64,000 bases of DNA from Pseudomonas sp. 7P_10.2_Bac1 (GTDB lineage Bacteria; Pseudomonadota; Gammaproteobacteria; Pseudomonadales; Pseudomonadaceae): contig NZ_JANLNV010000023.1 in NCBI RefSeq assembly GCF_025465935.1, positions 1-64,000 of the forward strand, given 5' to 3'. Shown piece after piece: positions 18,635 through 28,963 of the stretch. Every line of letters starts with the position of its first letter. Positions within the stretch are counted from its first letter, which is position 1. The translations under genes were made by a program, and so were the position numbers. The notes beneath the pieces are model-generated. The model worked only from the letters and a program-made list of their open reading frames with translations, had not been told where the DNA came from and ran no database searches.

Positions 18635-19531
18635 ATGACAGCCTCTCCAAACCCCTCCTACATCGGACGCTTTGCCCCGACGCCCAGCGGTCATCTGCAC
18701 TTTGGCTCACTGGTGGCTGCCCTCGCCTCGTATCTGGATGCGCGCTCTGTAGGCGGCCGCTGGTTGTTGCGCATGGAAGACCTCGATCCGCCGCGTGAAA
18801 TGCCGGGCGCCCAAGCCGCCATTCTGGATGCCCTGCAGCGCTATGGCTTTGAATGGGACGGCGAACTGGTTCGCCAAAGCGATCGCCATGAAGCGTACGC
18901 CCAGGTAGTGAACCGCCTGTTCAGCCAGGGCTTGGCCTATGCTTGTACCTGCTCACGTAAACAACTCGAAGGCTATAACGGGATTTACCCAGGATTGTGC
19001 CGCAATGCCGGCCACTCGATGGAAAACGCCGCCATACGCCTGCGAGTACCTGAGCTTGAGTACGCCTTTGAAGACCGTGTCCAGGGCACATTCCGCCAGC
19101 ATTTGGGACGCGACTCAGGGGACTTTGTGATCCGCCGCCGTGACGGGTTGTATGCCTACCAACTGGCGGTGGTGCTTGATGATGCCTGGCAAGGGGTAAC
19201 CGATATCGTGCGCGGCGCCGACCTGCTCGACTCCACACCGCGTCAGCTCTATATGCAGGAACTGCTCGGGTTGTCGCAACCTCGCTACCTGCATGTGCCG
19301 CTGATCGTGCAACCCGATGGCCACAAGTTGGGCAAGTCTTACCGTTCGCCACCCCTGACGCCCGAACAGGCGTCACCCTTGCTGCTTCGTGCCCTGCGCG
19401 CATTGGGTCAGGCCCCGGACCAAAGCCTTAGTGAAGCCAGTGCGCGTGACATCCTCGATTGGGGCATTGCGCACTGGGATGCCGGGCTGATCCCGCGCAC
19501 GCTCACCCTGGCAGAAGCGCAATTACGCTGA
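18635..19531 (+). CDS. gluQ: Glutamyl-Q tRNA(Asp) synthetase
   Basis: This 298-residue class Ic aminoacyl-tRNA synthetase paralogue (GluQRS/YadB) attaches glutamate to queuosine at the wobble base of tRNA(Asp). The HIGH-like motif appears as PTPSGHLHFGS (about residues 16-26) and the KMSKS-like motif as KLGKSY near 230. A zinc-binding CTC...GLC cysteine cluster is at about 104-124. The anticodon-binding domain of true GluRS is missing, as expected. The start at 18635 matches the family; ATGs at 18623 and 18635 are both in frame and neither has a strong Shine-Dalgarno. Confidence 0.93.
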   Translation: MTASPNPSYIGRFAPTPSGHLHFGSLVAALASYLDARSVGGRWLLRMEDLDPPREMPGAQAAILDALQRYGFEWDGELVRQSDRHEAYAQVVNRLFSQGLAYACTCSRKQLEGYNGIYPGLCRNAGHSMENAAIRLRVPELEYAFEDRVQGTFRQHLGRDSGDFVIRRRDGLYAYQLAVVLDDAWQGVTDIVRGADLLDSTPRQLYMQELLGLSQPRYLHVPLIVQPDGHKLGKSYRSPPLTPEQASPLLLRALRALGQAPDQSLSEASARDILDWGIAHWDAGLIPRTLTLAEAQLR

Positions 19532-19610
19532 CAGCGCTTGCAGGTTGTCAGCCATCCGTTACCATCGCCGCACGTTTTTAGGGCATGCGGCCAGCAAAAG
19601 TGAGGGCAGG

Positions 19611-19787
19611 ATGTATATCTATCGATTGGTCCTGTTGCTGGTTGTCGGGATCTACCTCTTTTCCCCCGCCATCATGGATTGGTGGATCGACGCGACGGGC
19701 GCCTGGTACAGACCGTATCTGCTTTGGCTGATTCTGATCGTTGTGACCTTTATTCTTCAGAGCCAAAAAGATGCCGATGAGCTTTAG
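19611..19787 (+). CDS. Small membrane protein upstream of cbrA
   Basis: This 58-residue protein has two hydrophobic segments (about residues 5-22 and 34-51) joined by WWIDATGAWYRPY, so it is probably a two-pass inner-membrane hairpin. The start follows GAGGGCAGG. Its stop overlaps the cbrA start region by 11 bp, which suggests coupled translation with the sensor kinase. A small gene is found at this position in other pseudomonads. The function is unknown; an accessory role to CbrA is conceivable, but only the position supports it. Confidence 0.78.
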   Translation: MYIYRLVLLLVVGIYLFSPAIMDWWIDATGAWYRPYLLWLILIVVTFILQSQKDADEL

Positions 19788-22725
19788 CCTGACCCAGATG
19801 GTGCTGGTCAGCGCCGCATATTTGCTGGTGCTGTTTGCAGTAGCGTGGATCAGCGAACGAGGCATGATCCCGCGCGCCATCATCCGCCACCCGCTGACCT
19901 ACACCCTGTCACTGGGCGTTTACGCCAGCGCCTGGGCGTTCTATGGCACGGTGGGCCTGGCCTATGAATACGGGTACGGTTTTTTATCCAGCTACCTCGG
20001 GGTTTCCGGAGCCTTTCTGCTGGCCCCCGTGCTGCTCTACCCCATTTTAAAAATCACTCGCACCTACCAGTTGTCATCACTGGCCGACCTGTTTGCCTTC
20101 CGTTTTCGCAGCTCCTGGGCCGGCGCACTGACCACGGTTTTCATGCTGATCGGCGTGTTACCGCTGTTGGCCCTGCAAATTCAGGCAGTGGCGGACTCCA
20201 TCAGCATCCTGACCCGAGAGCCGGTGCAACACCGTGTCGCCCTGAGCTTCTGCGCGATGATCACCCTGTTCACGATCTTCTTTGGGTCGCGGCACATCGC
20301 AACGCGCGAGAAGCACGAAGGGCTGGTGTTCGCCATTGCCTTTGAATCGGTGATCAAATTGGTCGCCATCGGCGGCATTGGGCTCTATGCCCTGTATGGC
20401 GTGTTTGGTGGCCCGCAACAGCTGGAGGTCTGGCTGCTGCAAAACCAGAACGCCCTCGCCGCCTTGCACACACCGCTGCAAGAAGGCCCATGGCGGACCC
20501 TGCTGCTGGTGTTCTTTGCCTCGGCCATTGTGATGCCGCACATGTATCACATGACCTTTACCGAAAACCTCAACCCGCGCGGACTGGTTAGCGCCAGCTG
20601 GGGCTTGCCCCTGTTCCTGCTGCTGATGAGCCTCGCTGTACCGCTGATTCTCTGGGCCGGCCTGAAACTGGGCGCAACCACCAACCCCGAGTACTTCACA
20701 CTAGGAATCGGCATCACCGCCAACAGCAAGGCCCTGGCGCTGCTGGCGTATGTCGGTGGGCTCTCGGCGTCCAGTGGACTGATCATCGTGACCACCTTGG
20801 CGCTGTCAGGCATGGCGCTCAACCACCTCGTACTGCCGCTGTATCAACCGCCCGCAGAAGGCAACATCTACCGCTGGCTGAAGTGGACTCGCCGTGCACT
20901 GATTGTGGCCATCATCATGGCCGGCTACGGGTTTTACCTGCTGCTGGGGGCTGAGCAAGACCTGGCCAACCTGGGCATCGTCGCCTTCGTCGCCACCTTG
21001 CAGTTCCTGCCGGGCGTGCTCTCGGTTCTGTACTGGCCAACAGCTAACCGACGCGGCTTCATTGCCGGTTTGCTGGCCGGGATCGTGGTGTGGATGGGCA
21101 GCATGCTGTTCCCGCTGATCGGGAACTTCCAGGGTTTCTATATCCCGTGGCTCGACGTGGTGTATGTGCTGGACGACACCAGTTGGCACATGGCAGCGAT
21201 CGCCTCGCTCGCCGCCAACGTGTTGATGTTCACCCTGATTTCCCTGTTCACCAACGCCAGCCCCGAAGAAGCCAGCGCAGCCGAAGCCTGCGCGGTAGAT
21301 AACGTGCGTCGTCCACAACGCCGCGAACTGCATGCAGCCTCCCCGCAAGAGTTTGCCACTCAATTGGCCAAACCGCTGGGCGCCAAGGCGGCGCAAAAGG
21401 AAGTCGAACAAGCCCTGCGCGATCTGTATTTACCCTTCGACGAGCGTCGACCTTACGCCTTGCGTCGCCTGCGCGACCGCATCGAGGCCAACCTGTCCGG
21501 CCTGATGGGCCCCAGCGTTGCCCAGGACATGGTCGAAACCTTCCTGCCGTACAAATCCGGCGGCGAAAACTACGTGACCGAAGACATTCATTTCATCGAA
21601 AGTCGGCTTGAAGACTACCACTCCCGCCTGACCGGCCTGGCCGCCGAACTCGATGCCCTGCGTCGTTATCACCGACAAACGCTGCAAGAGCTGCCCATGG
21701 GCGTGTGCTCGCTGGCCAAGGATCAGGAAATCCTGATGTGGAACAAAGCCATGGAAGAGCTGACTAGCATTCCCGCGCAGCGCGTGGTCGGGTCGCGCCT
21801 GAACACTCTGGGCAATCCTTGGCGTGAGTTGCTGCAAGGTTTTATCAACCTGCCCGACGAACACTTGCACAAGCAGCACCTGGCCCTGGACGGCCAGACT
21901 CGCTGGCTGAACCTGCACAAGGCGGCCATTGATGAGCCGCTGGCACCGGGTAACAGCGGGTTGGTGCTGCTGGTCGAAGACTTGACCGACACCCAGATGC
22001 TCGAGGACAAACTGGTGCACTCAGAGCGCTTGGCCAGCATTGGTCGACTGGCGGCAGGCGTGGCACATGAAATCGGTAACCCGGTGACCGGCATTGCCTG
22101 CCTGGCGCAAAACCTGCGCGAAGAGCGCGAAGGCGATGGCGAACTGACGGAAATCAGCAGCCAGATCCTCGAACAGACCAAACGCATCTCACGCATCGTG
22201 CAGTCTTTGATGAGTTTCGCTCATGCGGGCAGCCATCAGCACAATGACGAGCCCGTTTGTCTGGCCGAAGTCGCTCAAGATGCCATTGGTCTGCTCGCCT
22301 TGAACAGACGCAACTTTGAGGTGCAGTTTTACAACCTGTGCGACCCCGATCACTGGGTCGACGGTGATCCGCAACGCTTGGCGCAGGTGTTGATCAACCT
22401 GCTGTCGAACGCCCGCGACGCCTCGCCTGCCGGCAGCGCAGTACGGGTCAAGAGCGAAGCCAGCGAACACACGGTCGACCTGATCGTTGAAGACGAAGGC
22501 ACCGGGATTCCGAAGAACATCATGGACCGATTGTTCGAACCCTTCTTCACCACCAAGGACCCTGGCGAAGGTACCGGCTTGGGCCTTGCACTGGTCTATT
22601 CCATCGTTGAAGAGCATTATGGACAAATCACCATCGACAGCCCGGCTGACATTCAGAGCCAACGCGGAACCCGTATTCGGGTGACACTACCGCGTCATGT
22701 CGAAGCGACGTCCGCTGTGAACTGA
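19777..22725 (+). CDS. cbrA: CbrA, sensor histidine kinase with SLC5-type transporter domain
   Basis: This 982-residue kinase of the CbrA-CbrB system controls carbon/nitrogen balance and, through CrcZ, catabolite repression. The N-terminal half (about 1-500) has around 12-13 hydrophobic segments of the SLC5 sodium-solute symporter fold; in this family it has been linked to histidine uptake. A linker (STAC-like) and PAS-like domain follow. The HisKA domain has its phospho-acceptor His in GVAHEIGNP near residue 763. The ATPase domain has N-box NLLSNARD (about 875) and G-box [10 protein letters not shown] (about 930). An ATG two codons upstream (19771) is an alternative start. Confidence 0.95.
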   Translation: MSFSLTQMVLVSAAYLLVLFAVAWISERGMIPRAIIRHPLTYTLSLGVYASAWAFYGTVGLAYEYGYGFLSSYLGVSGAFLLAPVLLYPILKITRTYQLSSLADLFAFRFRSSWAGALTTVFMLIGVLPLLALQIQAVADSISILTREPVQHRVALSFCAMITLFTIFFGSRHIATREKHEGLVFAIAFESVIKLVAIGGIGLYALYGVFGGPQQLEVWLLQNQNALAALHTPLQEGPWRTLLLVFFASAIVMPHMYHMTFTENLNPRGLVSASWGLPLFLLLMSLAVPLILWAGLKLGATTNPEYFTLGIGITANSKALALLAYVGGLSASSGLIIVTTLALSGMALNHLVLPLYQPPAEGNIYRWLKWTRRALIVAIIMAGYGFYLLLGAEQDLANLGIVAFVATLQFLPGVLSVLYWPTANRRGFIAGLLAGIVVWMGSMLFPLIGNFQGFYIPWLDVVYVLDDTSWHMAAIASLAANVLMFTLISLFTNASPEEASAAEACAVDNVRRPQRRELHAASPQEFATQLAKPLGAKAAQKEVEQALRDLYLPFDERRPYALRRLRDRIEANLSGLMGPSVAQDMVETFLPYKSGGENYVTEDIHFIESRLEDYHSRLTGLAAELDALRRYHRQTLQELPMGVCSLAKDQEILMWNKAMEELTSIPAQRVVGSRLNTLGNPWRELLQGFINLPDEHLHKQHLALDGQTRWLNLHKAAIDEPLAPGNSGLVLLVEDLTDTQMLEDKLVHSERLASIGRLAAGVAHEIGNPVTGIACLAQNLREEREGDGELTEISSQILEQTKRISRIVQSLMSFAHAGSHQHNDEPVCLAEVAQDAIGLLALNRRNFEVQFYNLCDPDHWVDGDPQRLAQVLINLLSNARDASPAGSAVRVKSEASEHTVDLIVEDEGTGIPKNIMDRLFEPFFTTKDPGEGTGLGLALVYSIVEEHYGQITIDSPADIQSQRGTRIRVTLPRHVEATSAVN

Positions 22726-22747
22726 GACCGTCGAGAGAACCGAATCA

Positions 22748-24184
22748 ATGCCGCATATTTTGATCGTCGAAGACGAAACAATCATCCGCTCCGCGTTGCG
22801 CCGTCTGTTGGAGCGTAATCAGTACCAAGTCAGCGAAGCCGGCTCGGTACAGGAAGCGCAAGAGCGTTTCAGCATTCCCTCGTTCGACTTGATTGTCAGC
22901 GATTTGCGCCTGCCCGGCGCTCCGGGCACCGAGCTGATCAAGCTGGGCCAAGGCAAGCCGGTGCTGATCATGACCAGCTACGCGAGCCTGCGCTCAGCCG
23001 TGGACTCAATGAAAATGGGCGCGGTCGACTACATCGCCAAGCCCTTTGATCACGACGAAATGCTGCAAGCCGTGGCGCGGATCCTCAGGGACCGGCAAAA
23101 CAACCAGAGCGTCGCTGCCGAGCGGCCGGCCGCCAAGTCCGGCAACACCGACAAACACGCAGTGGACAACAGCAACGGCGAAATCGGCATCATTGGCTCG
23201 TGCCCACCGATGCTCGACATGTACAGCAAGATCCGCAAGGTAGCGCCCACCGACTCCAATGTGCTGATCCAGGGTGAGTCAGGGACCGGTAAAGAACTGG
23301 TCGCCCGCGCCCTGCACAACCTGTCCCGACGCGCCAAGGCGCCGATGATTTCGGTCAACTGCGCAGCCATTCCTGAATCACTGATCGAATCCGAACTGTT
23401 CGGCCACGAAAAAGGCGCCTTTACTGGCGCCAGCGCCGGACGCGCGGGGCTGGTCGAAGCAGCCGACGGCGGGACATTGTTCCTCGACGAAATCGGCGAG
23501 CTGCCTCTTGAGGCCCAGGCGCGTCTGCTGCGCGTACTGCAAGAAGGCGAAATTCGCCGCGTGGGTTCGGTGCAGTCGCAAAAGGTCGATGTGCGCCTGA
23601 TCGCCGCCACCCACCGCGACCTCAAGAATCTGGCCAAGGTTGGCCAATTCCGTGAGGACTTGTACTACCGTCTGCACGTCATCGCGCTCAAACTCCCGCC
23701 TTTGCGCGAACGCGGTGCTGACGTCAACGAAATTGCCCGCGCCTTCCTGGCTCGCCAAAGCGCCCGCATAGGCCGTACTGATCTGAAATTCGCCCCCGAT
23801 GCCGAACGCGCCATCAGCCATTACTCCTGGCCAGGTAACGTGCGCGAACTGGAAAACGCCGTGGAGCGCGCCGTTATCCTGTGCGAAAGCCCGGAAATCT
23901 CGGCTGACCTACTGGGTATCGATATCGAGTTGAGCGATCTGCAGGACGACGACTTCATCGGCCTGGCCCCGCAGCAGAGCATCAGTAGCGGTAACACCAG
24001 CCTGGATCCGACTGAAGACCTGTCATTGGAAGACTACTTCCAGCACTTCGTTCTGGAGCATCAAGACCATATGACCGAGACCGAACTGGCCCGCAAGCTG
24101 GGGGTAAGTCGCAAATGTCTGTGGGAACGTCGTCAGCGCCTGGGCATTCCACGCAGAAAAACGGGTGTCGCCAGCGAAAACTGA
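22748..24184 (+). CDS. cbrB: CbrB, NtrC-family response regulator
   Basis: This 478-residue sigma-54 activator is paired with CbrA. The receiver domain has phospho-acceptor Asp52 (VSDLRLPG) and an acidic pocket at VEDE. The AAA+ domain has Walker A GESGTGKE near residue 176, the sigma-54-contacting GAFTGA loop near 220 and Walker [12 protein letters not shown] near 240. A C-terminal Fis-type helix-turn-helix is at about 440-475 ([25 protein letters not shown]). It lies 22 bp after cbrA. The best-known target, crcZ, lies directly downstream with matching sites. Confidence 0.97.
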   Translation: MPHILIVEDETIIRSALRRLLERNQYQVSEAGSVQEAQERFSIPSFDLIVSDLRLPGAPGTELIKLGQGKPVLIMTSYASLRSAVDSMKMGAVDYIAKPFDHDEMLQAVARILRDRQNNQSVAAERPAAKSGNTDKHAVDNSNGEIGIIGSCPPMLDMYSKIRKVAPTDSNVLIQGESGTGKELVARALHNLSRRAKAPMISVNCAAIPESLIESELFGHEKGAFTGASAGRAGLVEAADGGTLFLDEIGELPLEAQARLLRVLQEGEIRRVGSVQSQKVDVRLIAATHRDLKNLAKVGQFREDLYYRLHVIALKLPPLRERGADVNEIARAFLARQSARIGRTDLKFAPDAERAISHYSWPGNVRELENAVERAVILCESPEISADLLGIDIELSDLQDDDFIGLAPQQSISSGNTSLDPTEDLSLEDYFQHFVLEHQDHMTETELARKLGVSRKCLWERRQRLGIPRRKTGVASEN

Positions 24185-24189
24185 GGTGG

Positions 24190-24273
24190 GTAACGCCTGG
24201 GGTAACACGCCAGACAGAGAAAAAACTGTTACCGCTGACTAATCACGTAACAAAAGCCGGGGATTACGGTAAC
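24190..24273 (+). promoter_or_regulatory. CbrB-type upstream activating sites of crcZ
   Basis: TGTTAC (24227-24232) and GTAACA (24247-24252) form an inverted pair with a 14-base spacer, the spacing reported for CbrB at pseudomonad crcZ promoters. Three more GTAAC boxes lie at 24190, 24202 and 24269. The array is about 80-160 bp upstream of the -24 element, a normal distance for an enhancer-binding protein. Binding itself is inferred. Confidence 0.78.
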
Positions 24274-24291
24274 GAAACCCCGGCTTTTTTT
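24253..24291 (+). terminator. Rho-independent terminator of cbrAB
   Basis: AAGCCGGGG and CCCCGGCTT form a long stem followed by seven T. The hairpin loop contains one of the GTAAC boxes, so the operon terminator and the crcZ enhancer region overlap. Confidence 0.88.
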
Positions 24292-24349
24292 GGTCCGAAA
24301 AAAAGTGAAAAGCCGGGAACCCCCTTATTTTGCTGGGCCTCGCAAAAGT

Positions 24350-24365
24350 TGGCACGCACCCTGCT
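24350..24365 (+). promoter_or_regulatory. Sigma-54 promoter of crcZ
   Basis: TGGCACG-CACC-CTGCT has GG (24351-24352) and GC (24363-24364) exactly ten bases apart, as required for a -24/-12 element. It predicts a start near 24376. Confidence 0.93.
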
Positions 24366-24375
24366 ATATGTATTC

Positions 24376-24740
24376 GTACAAGAACAATAAGAAACACAGC
24401 AGCACACAATAAAAATAAGACGTATCGGCTCACGCATAACAAAAACAACACGGCGGAGGCGCAGCTAACTGATTGTTTTGGAGAGGTGTTGTACATGGGG
24501 CTTGCCCCACGGCTAGGCAGAGAACAACAAAAACTGCACTTAAAGCAGAGCCTGAACTAGTTGGATCATTGATCACATCAACACAGCGACCAAAGCAATC
24601 CGTTTGCTCTTATCTCTCGATTTGAGAGGGTTACACAGGGTCAACCCTGGTAACCAGGGCACTTAACAAAAACAAAAAGCCCGCAATCGATAATAAAAAT
24701 AGAGCATGCAACTAATTCTGGGGGAGCTTCGGCTCCCCTT
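24376..24740 (+). ncRNA. crcZ: CrcZ small RNA, antagonist of Hfq/Crc catabolite repression
   Basis: This sRNA of about 365 nt lies between cbrB and pcnB, the conserved crcZ position. It carries six A-rich CA motifs of the AAYAAYAA type that titrate Hfq-Crc away from mRNAs: at 24383-24390, 24408-24418, 24438-24450, 24533-24540, 24665-24678 and 24692-24699. The 5' end follows from the sigma-54 promoter. The 3' end is placed at the GGGGAGC-TTCG-GCTCCCC hairpin (24721-24738). High CbrA-CbrB activity on poor carbon sources would raise CrcZ and relieve repression. Confidence 0.93.
24721..24740 (+). terminator. Terminator hairpin of crcZ
   Basis: A seven-pair GC-rich stem with a TTCG tetraloop is followed by TTGTGCTT, a short and imperfect T-tract. 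It defines the probable 3' end of CrcZ. Confidence 0.8.
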
Positions 24741-24936
24741 GTGCTTGCTGCGATTAACACCTGTCTGTGACACGCTCTGGCTCAACGCTTTTGCCGCAGT
24801 TTCGCTTGCCGCTTGTAGCTTAGCGCGCAAGACAAGCTCAGCTTCCTACACCATCCCCTGACTAAATGCTAGAATCCCCGCCCATCATGCGGTCATTCTT
24901 CGTTTTGGCCGAACATTCCTTCAAACAGTGCATCCC

Positions 24937-26331
24937 ATGCTGAAGAAGCTGTTCCAGTCACTCCGTACTCCCAAGCGTCGCACGCAACAACTGCGTAGCA
25001 CCCCTGAAGTGCTCAACAGCAGCCAACATTCGCTGCAACGCGCCCAATTCAGCCGTTACGCCGTCAATATTGTCGAACGTCTGCAAAACGCCGGTTATCA
25101 GGCCTATCTGGTCGGTGGCTGCGTGCGCGACATGCTGCTCAACATCACGCCCAAAGACTTTGACGTCGCCACCAGCGCCACCCCAGAACAGGTGCGCGCC
25201 GAGTTTCGCAATGCGCGAATCATTGGTCGTCGGTTCAAGCTGGTCCATATCCATTTTGGTCGCGAAATCATTGAGGTCGCGACGTTCCGCGCCAATCACC
25301 CGCAAAACGACGAAGAGGAAGACAGCAACCAGTCCTCGCGTAACGAAAGCGGGCGTATTTTGCGTGACAACGTGTACGGCACACTTGAAGAAGACGCCCA
25401 GCGTCGTGACTTCACGATCAACGCCTTGTACTACGATCCGGTAAGCGAGCGAATTCTCGATTACGCCAACGGCGTGCACGACATTCGCAACCATCTAATT
25501 CGCCTTATCGGCGATCCTCAGCAACGCTACCAGGAAGATCCGGTGCGCATGCTGCGCGCCGTGCGTTTCGCTGCAAAGCTCGACTTTGGTATCGAGAAGC
25601 ACACCGCAGCGCCGATCCGCGCCCTGGCGCCAATGCTGCGCGAGATCCCGTCTGCGCGACTGTTCGAAGAGGTCTTGAAGCTGTTCCTGTCGGGCAACGC
25701 GGCTGACACCTTCGAAATGCTGGTAGACCTGCAGTTGCTCGATCAACTGTTCCCGGCCAGTGCCGAGGCGCTGGAACACAACCCGACGTACACCCACACC
25801 CTGATCAGCGAAGCCTTGCGCAACACTGACCTGCGAATCAAGCAGGGCAAACCGGTGACCCCGGCCTTCCTGTTTGCCGCCTTGTTGTGGCCCGCCCTGC
25901 CGGCTCGCGTAATGCACCTGCAAGACCGTGGCATGCCAGCCATTCCTGCCATGCAGGAAGCGGCACACGACCTGATCGCCGAACAATGCACACGCATTGC
26001 CATCCCCAAGCGTTTCACGCTGCCGATCCGTGAGATCTGGGACATGCAAGAACGCTTGCCGCGCCGCAGCGGCAAACGCGCCGACATGCTGCTCGACAAC
26101 CCGCGCTTCCGGGCAGGCTATGACTTCTTGCTGCTGCGTGAAAGCGCGGGCGAGCAGACCCACGGCCTGGGCGAATGGTGGACCGACTATCAGGACGCCA
26201 ATGACAGCGGCCGTCGCGAGATGATCCGCGAATTGAGCACTGCTAAAGAAGACGGCGCAGGCCCTGCCCCGCGCAAACGTCGCCGTACCGGCAGTAGCAA
26301 ACGCAAACGCAGTGCGGGCGCGGACGAGTAA
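24937..26331 (+). CDS. pcnB: Poly(A) polymerase I
   Basis: This 464-residue nucleotidyltransferase adds 3' poly(A) tails to RNA and so promotes decay by PNPase and RNase E. It has the class II nucleotidyltransferase signature LVGGCVRDMLL followed by PKDFDVATSA with the catalytic DxD-type aspartates (about residues 57-82), the RRDFTINALYYD motif near 150 and the RNA-binding region. The C-terminus is a lysine/arginine-rich tail (KRRRTGSSKRKRS) typical of proteobacterial PcnB. The ATG at 24937 matches the family; a GTG three codons upstream is also in frame. Confidence 0.95.
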   Translation: MLKKLFQSLRTPKRRTQQLRSTPEVLNSSQHSLQRAQFSRYAVNIVERLQNAGYQAYLVGGCVRDMLLNITPKDFDVATSATPEQVRAEFRNARIIGRRFKLVHIHFGREIIEVATFRANHPQNDEEEDSNQSSRNESGRILRDNVYGTLEEDAQRRDFTINALYYDPVSERILDYANGVHDIRNHLIRLIGDPQQRYQEDPVRMLRAVRFAAKLDFGIEKHTAAPIRALAPMLREIPSARLFEEVLKLFLSGNAADTFEMLVDLQLLDQLFPASAEALEHNPTYTHTLISEALRNTDLRIKQGKPVTPAFLFAALLWPALPARVMHLQDRGMPAIPAMQEAAHDLIAEQCTRIAIPKRFTLPIREIWDMQERLPRRSGKRADMLLDNPRFRAGYDFLLLRESAGEQTHGLGEWWTDYQDANDSGRREMIRELSTAKEDGAGPAPRKRRRTGSSKRKRSAGADE

Positions 26332-26334
26332 GTG

Positions 26335-26835
26335 ATGGAACGTATCTACATCGGCATGGGCAGCAATCTGGCTGAGCCGGCAGAACAACTGCGCAGTGCC
26401 GTCCAGGCATTGGCGCAACTGCCAGACTCACATTTGGCCGGGGTTTCGGCGTTCTATCAGAGCGATTCGTTACTGCCCGGTCAGCCGCGCTACACCAATG
26501 CCGTGGCAGCCATCGACAGCACTCTGGCGCCGCTGCAACTGCTCAATGCGCTGCAAGCCATTGAACTTGATCAGGGCCGTGAGCGCCACGAACGCTGGGG
26601 CCCACGCACCCTGGATCTTGACATCCTGCTCTTCGGTGATCATTTGATCGACGAACCTCGGCTCAAAGTCCCGCATTACCACATGCACGCCCGCCCTTTC
26701 GTTCTGTACCCATTGGCCGAACTGGCGCCAGCCTCGCTGGTTCTCGCAGATGGCCGCAGCCTTGAGCAATTACTGGCTCACTGCCCATTCGTCGGCCTTG
26801 AGCGTCTCGCACCACTCGCTGAAACGAATCAATGA
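26335..26835 (+). CDS. folK: 2-amino-4-hydroxy-6-hydroxymethyldihydropteridine pyrophosphokinase
   Basis: This 166-residue HPPK transfers pyrophosphate from ATP to 6-hydroxymethyl-dihydropterin, the step before FolP in folate synthesis. Signatures are YIGMGSNL at the N-terminus, the RYTNAVAAIDS segment and the metal-binding ERHERWGPRTLDLDILLF motif (about 82-99), which includes the paired aspartates. It begins 3 bp after the pcnB stop; the ATG at 26335 is preferred over the GTG at 26332. folP lies about 22 kb away in this window. Confidence 0.96.
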   Translation: MERIYIGMGSNLAEPAEQLRSAVQALAQLPDSHLAGVSAFYQSDSLLPGQPRYTNAVAAIDSTLAPLQLLNALQAIELDQGRERHERWGPRTLDLDILLFGDHLIDEPRLKVPHYHMHARPFVLYPLAELAPASLVLADGRSLEQLLAHCPFVGLERLAPLAETNQ

Positions 26836-27038
26836 GTGCGGTAACACTCAAGCGGTAACACCTCTAATTGACTTCCAGTGCCCCCGTCACGACTATAGGC
26901 ATCCCGCCGCCCATTGGACGGCGCAATGTGAAAAGCAGGCGCTACAAGCACCGTCTCTAAAAGGTGTGTCTGCTTATACGATGAATCACGTGCGTGACAC
27001 GCAGTGGTTATCACACTGCCTGACGAGGATCCTTTTTC

Positions 27039-27839
27039 ATGCCGGCTATCACCCTGACCACCCTGCAAAGCCTTAAGCAAAAAGGTGAAAAAATCACCAT
27101 GCTGACGTGCTATGACGCCACCTTCTCCCACGTCTGCAATCAGGCAGGCGTGGAAGTGTTACTGGTGGGCGACTCCTTGGGCATGGTTCTGCAAGGGCAT
27201 GACAGCACTCTGCCAGTCACTACTGCCGAAATGGCCTACCACGTGGCCAGCGTCAAGCGCGGCAACCAAGACGCCTTGATTCTCGCGGACCTGCCGTTCA
27301 TGGCCAACGCGACGACTGAGCAAACGCTGAACAACAGCGCCCAATTGATGCAGGCGGGCGCACACATGATCAAAGTTGAAGGGGCCGTGTGGCTCGCCGA
27401 ATCGATCCGACTGCTGGCCGAGCGAGGCATTCCGGTGTGTGCCCACATGGGCCTGACCCCACAAACCGTCAACGTGCTGGGGGGCTATAAAGTTCAGGGC
27501 CGCAACGAAAATCAGGCTCGCCAGATGCGCGCCGATGCGATCGCCCTGGAACAGGCCGGTGCGGCCATGTTGCTGCTCGAATGCGTACCGAGCGAACTGG
27601 CCAAAGAAATCACCAACGCGGTCAAAATTCCGGTCATCGGCATTGGTGCCGGCAGTGATACCGACGGTCAGGTGCTGGTCCTGCACGACATGCTCGGCCT
27701 GTCGCTGACCGGGCGCGTACCCAAGTTCGTGAAAAACTTCATGACCGGACAACCCGACATCCAATCGGCAATCAGCGCTTATGTGGCTGAAGTCAAAGCC
27801 GTCAGCTTTCCTGGCACCGAACACGGATTCTCTGCATGA
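27039..27839 (+). CDS. panB: 3-methyl-2-oxobutanoate hydroxymethyltransferase
   Basis: This 266-residue (beta/alpha)8 enzyme makes ketopantoate from 2-ketoisovalerate and methylene-tetrahydrofolate, the first step of pantothenate and CoA synthesis. Family motifs are [10 protein letters not shown] (about 21-30), [19 protein letters not shown] (about 43-61) with the Mg-binding Asp and Ser, and the [21 protein letters not shown] region (about 202-222). Its stop overlaps the panC start by four bases (ATGA). A 203-bp gap after folK may hold its own promoter. Confidence 0.97.
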   Translation: MPAITLTTLQSLKQKGEKITMLTCYDATFSHVCNQAGVEVLLVGDSLGMVLQGHDSTLPVTTAEMAYHVASVKRGNQDALILADLPFMANATTEQTLNNSAQLMQAGAHMIKVEGAVWLAESIRLLAERGIPVCAHMGLTPQTVNVLGGYKVQGRNENQARQMRADAIALEQAGAAMLLLECVPSELAKEITNAVKIPVIGIGAGSDTDGQVLVLHDMLGLSLTGRVPKFVKNFMTGQPDIQSAISAYVAEVKAVSFPGTEHGFSA

Positions 27840-28696
27840 ACACAGTCAAAACCGTTCGCGAGTTGCGCGCCGCTGTTGCCCGCGCCCGCAGCGAAGGAAA
27901 ACAAATCGGCCTGGTGCCCACCATGGGCAACCTGCACAGCGGTCACGCGGCATTAGTGACCACCGCCGCCCAGCAAGCCGATTTCGTCGTCGCGAGTATT
28001 TTCGTCAACCCGCTGCAGTTCGGCGCCAATGAAGACCTGGACACCTACCCGCGCACGCTTGCGGCCGACCAGGAAACGCTCTTGCAGGCAGGCTGCAACC
28101 TGCTGTTCGCGCCGTCTGACGAAGAAATGTACCCCAACGGCATGACAGGCCTGACCCGCGTGACCGCCGCACAACTGAGCAATGAACTGTGCGGCAGTCG
28201 TCGTCCGGGGCATTTCGACGGTGTGACCACTGTCGTCAGCAAGCTTTTCAACATGGTCCAACCCGATCTGGCGATCTTTGGCCAGAAGGACTATCAGCAA
28301 CTGGCCGTGATCCGTGCCATGGTCAATGACCTCAACATCCCGGTACAGATTATTGGCGAGCCCACCGTGCGTGCCGAAGATGGCCTGGCCTTGTCTTCGC
28401 GCAATGGCTATTTAAGCGATGAGCAGCGCCAGATGGCGCCCTCCTTGTACCGCCATCTGAACGAAATCGTTCAGGCGATCAAAGCCGGTGCGCGGGATTA
28501 CCCTGAGCTGATTCGCCACCACTTGGCGCTGATCGAGTCTGAAGGGTTTCGCCCCGACTACCTGGAGATCCGTCAGGCACAGACCCTGCTGCCAGCGACC
28601 ATCGATGATCGCGACGTGGTGATTCTGGTTGCAGCGTTCCTGGGCAGCACGCGCCTGATCGACAACATACACCTGAACCTTGAGGGTTCATTTTAA
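27836..28696 (+). CDS. panC: Pantothenate synthetase
   Basis: This 286-residue class I adenylate-forming enzyme joins pantoate and beta-alanine using ATP. Motifs are [16 protein letters not shown] (about 23-38, HIGH-like), [18 protein letters not shown] (about 60-77), [16 protein letters not shown] (about 146-161) and the KMSKS-like LSSRNGYLS (about 184-192). It is translationally coupled to panB. No aspartate 1-decarboxylase gene (panD), which would supply beta-alanine, follows it here. Confidence 0.97.
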   Translation: MNTVKTVRELRAAVARARSEGKQIGLVPTMGNLHSGHAALVTTAAQQADFVVASIFVNPLQFGANEDLDTYPRTLAADQETLLQAGCNLLFAPSDEEMYPNGMTGLTRVTAAQLSNELCGSRRPGHFDGVTTVVSKLFNMVQPDLAIFGQKDYQQLAVIRAMVNDLNIPVQIIGEPTVRAEDGLALSSRNGYLSDEQRQMAPSLYRHLNEIVQAIKAGARDYPELIRHHLALIESEGFRPDYLEIRQAQTLLPATIDDRDVVILVAAFLGSTRLIDNIHLNLEGSF

Positions 28697-28963
28697 GAAG
28701 CGGTCTGCACGGAACAGCAGGTCCGCCCCCCAACCCATCACCTAACACTGAAAACTGTGTAGTACCCGAGTAACATGCTCGTGACAAAAGTTACGCAGTA
28801 GCGTCAGACAAAGCCGAGACAGAAGCGGGCGCGAGGTTTACTGTAATCGCCCTGCTTCTGAATGAAGCGCAGAATCAGACCGACCGAAATCTTGACCTCA
28901 GATCGAAGGTTTCGGTGTTTTCAGTGTCCAAAAGGCAGTTCAAGCAAAAGGATATTCGCAGCG
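28697..28963 (+). other. panC-pgi intergenic region with an imperfect hairpin
   Basis: This 267-bp gap is too short for panD (about 126 codons), and no panD-like frame is visible. An imperfect 11-pair hairpin (28821-28831 with 28848-28859, one bulge) lies in the middle. TTGACC near 28892 has no convincing -10. It probably contains the pgi promoter. Confidence 0.5.

Noticed and set aside
24330..24560. A 76-codon frame inside crcZ
   Set aside because: The region is a known regulatory RNA locus. The frame has no Shine-Dalgarno and its codons are dominated by the A-rich Hfq motifs.
26836..27038. TTGACT...ACTATA as the panB promoter
   Set aside because: The spacer is 18 bases and the -10 is poor. 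It is too weak to list as a feature.
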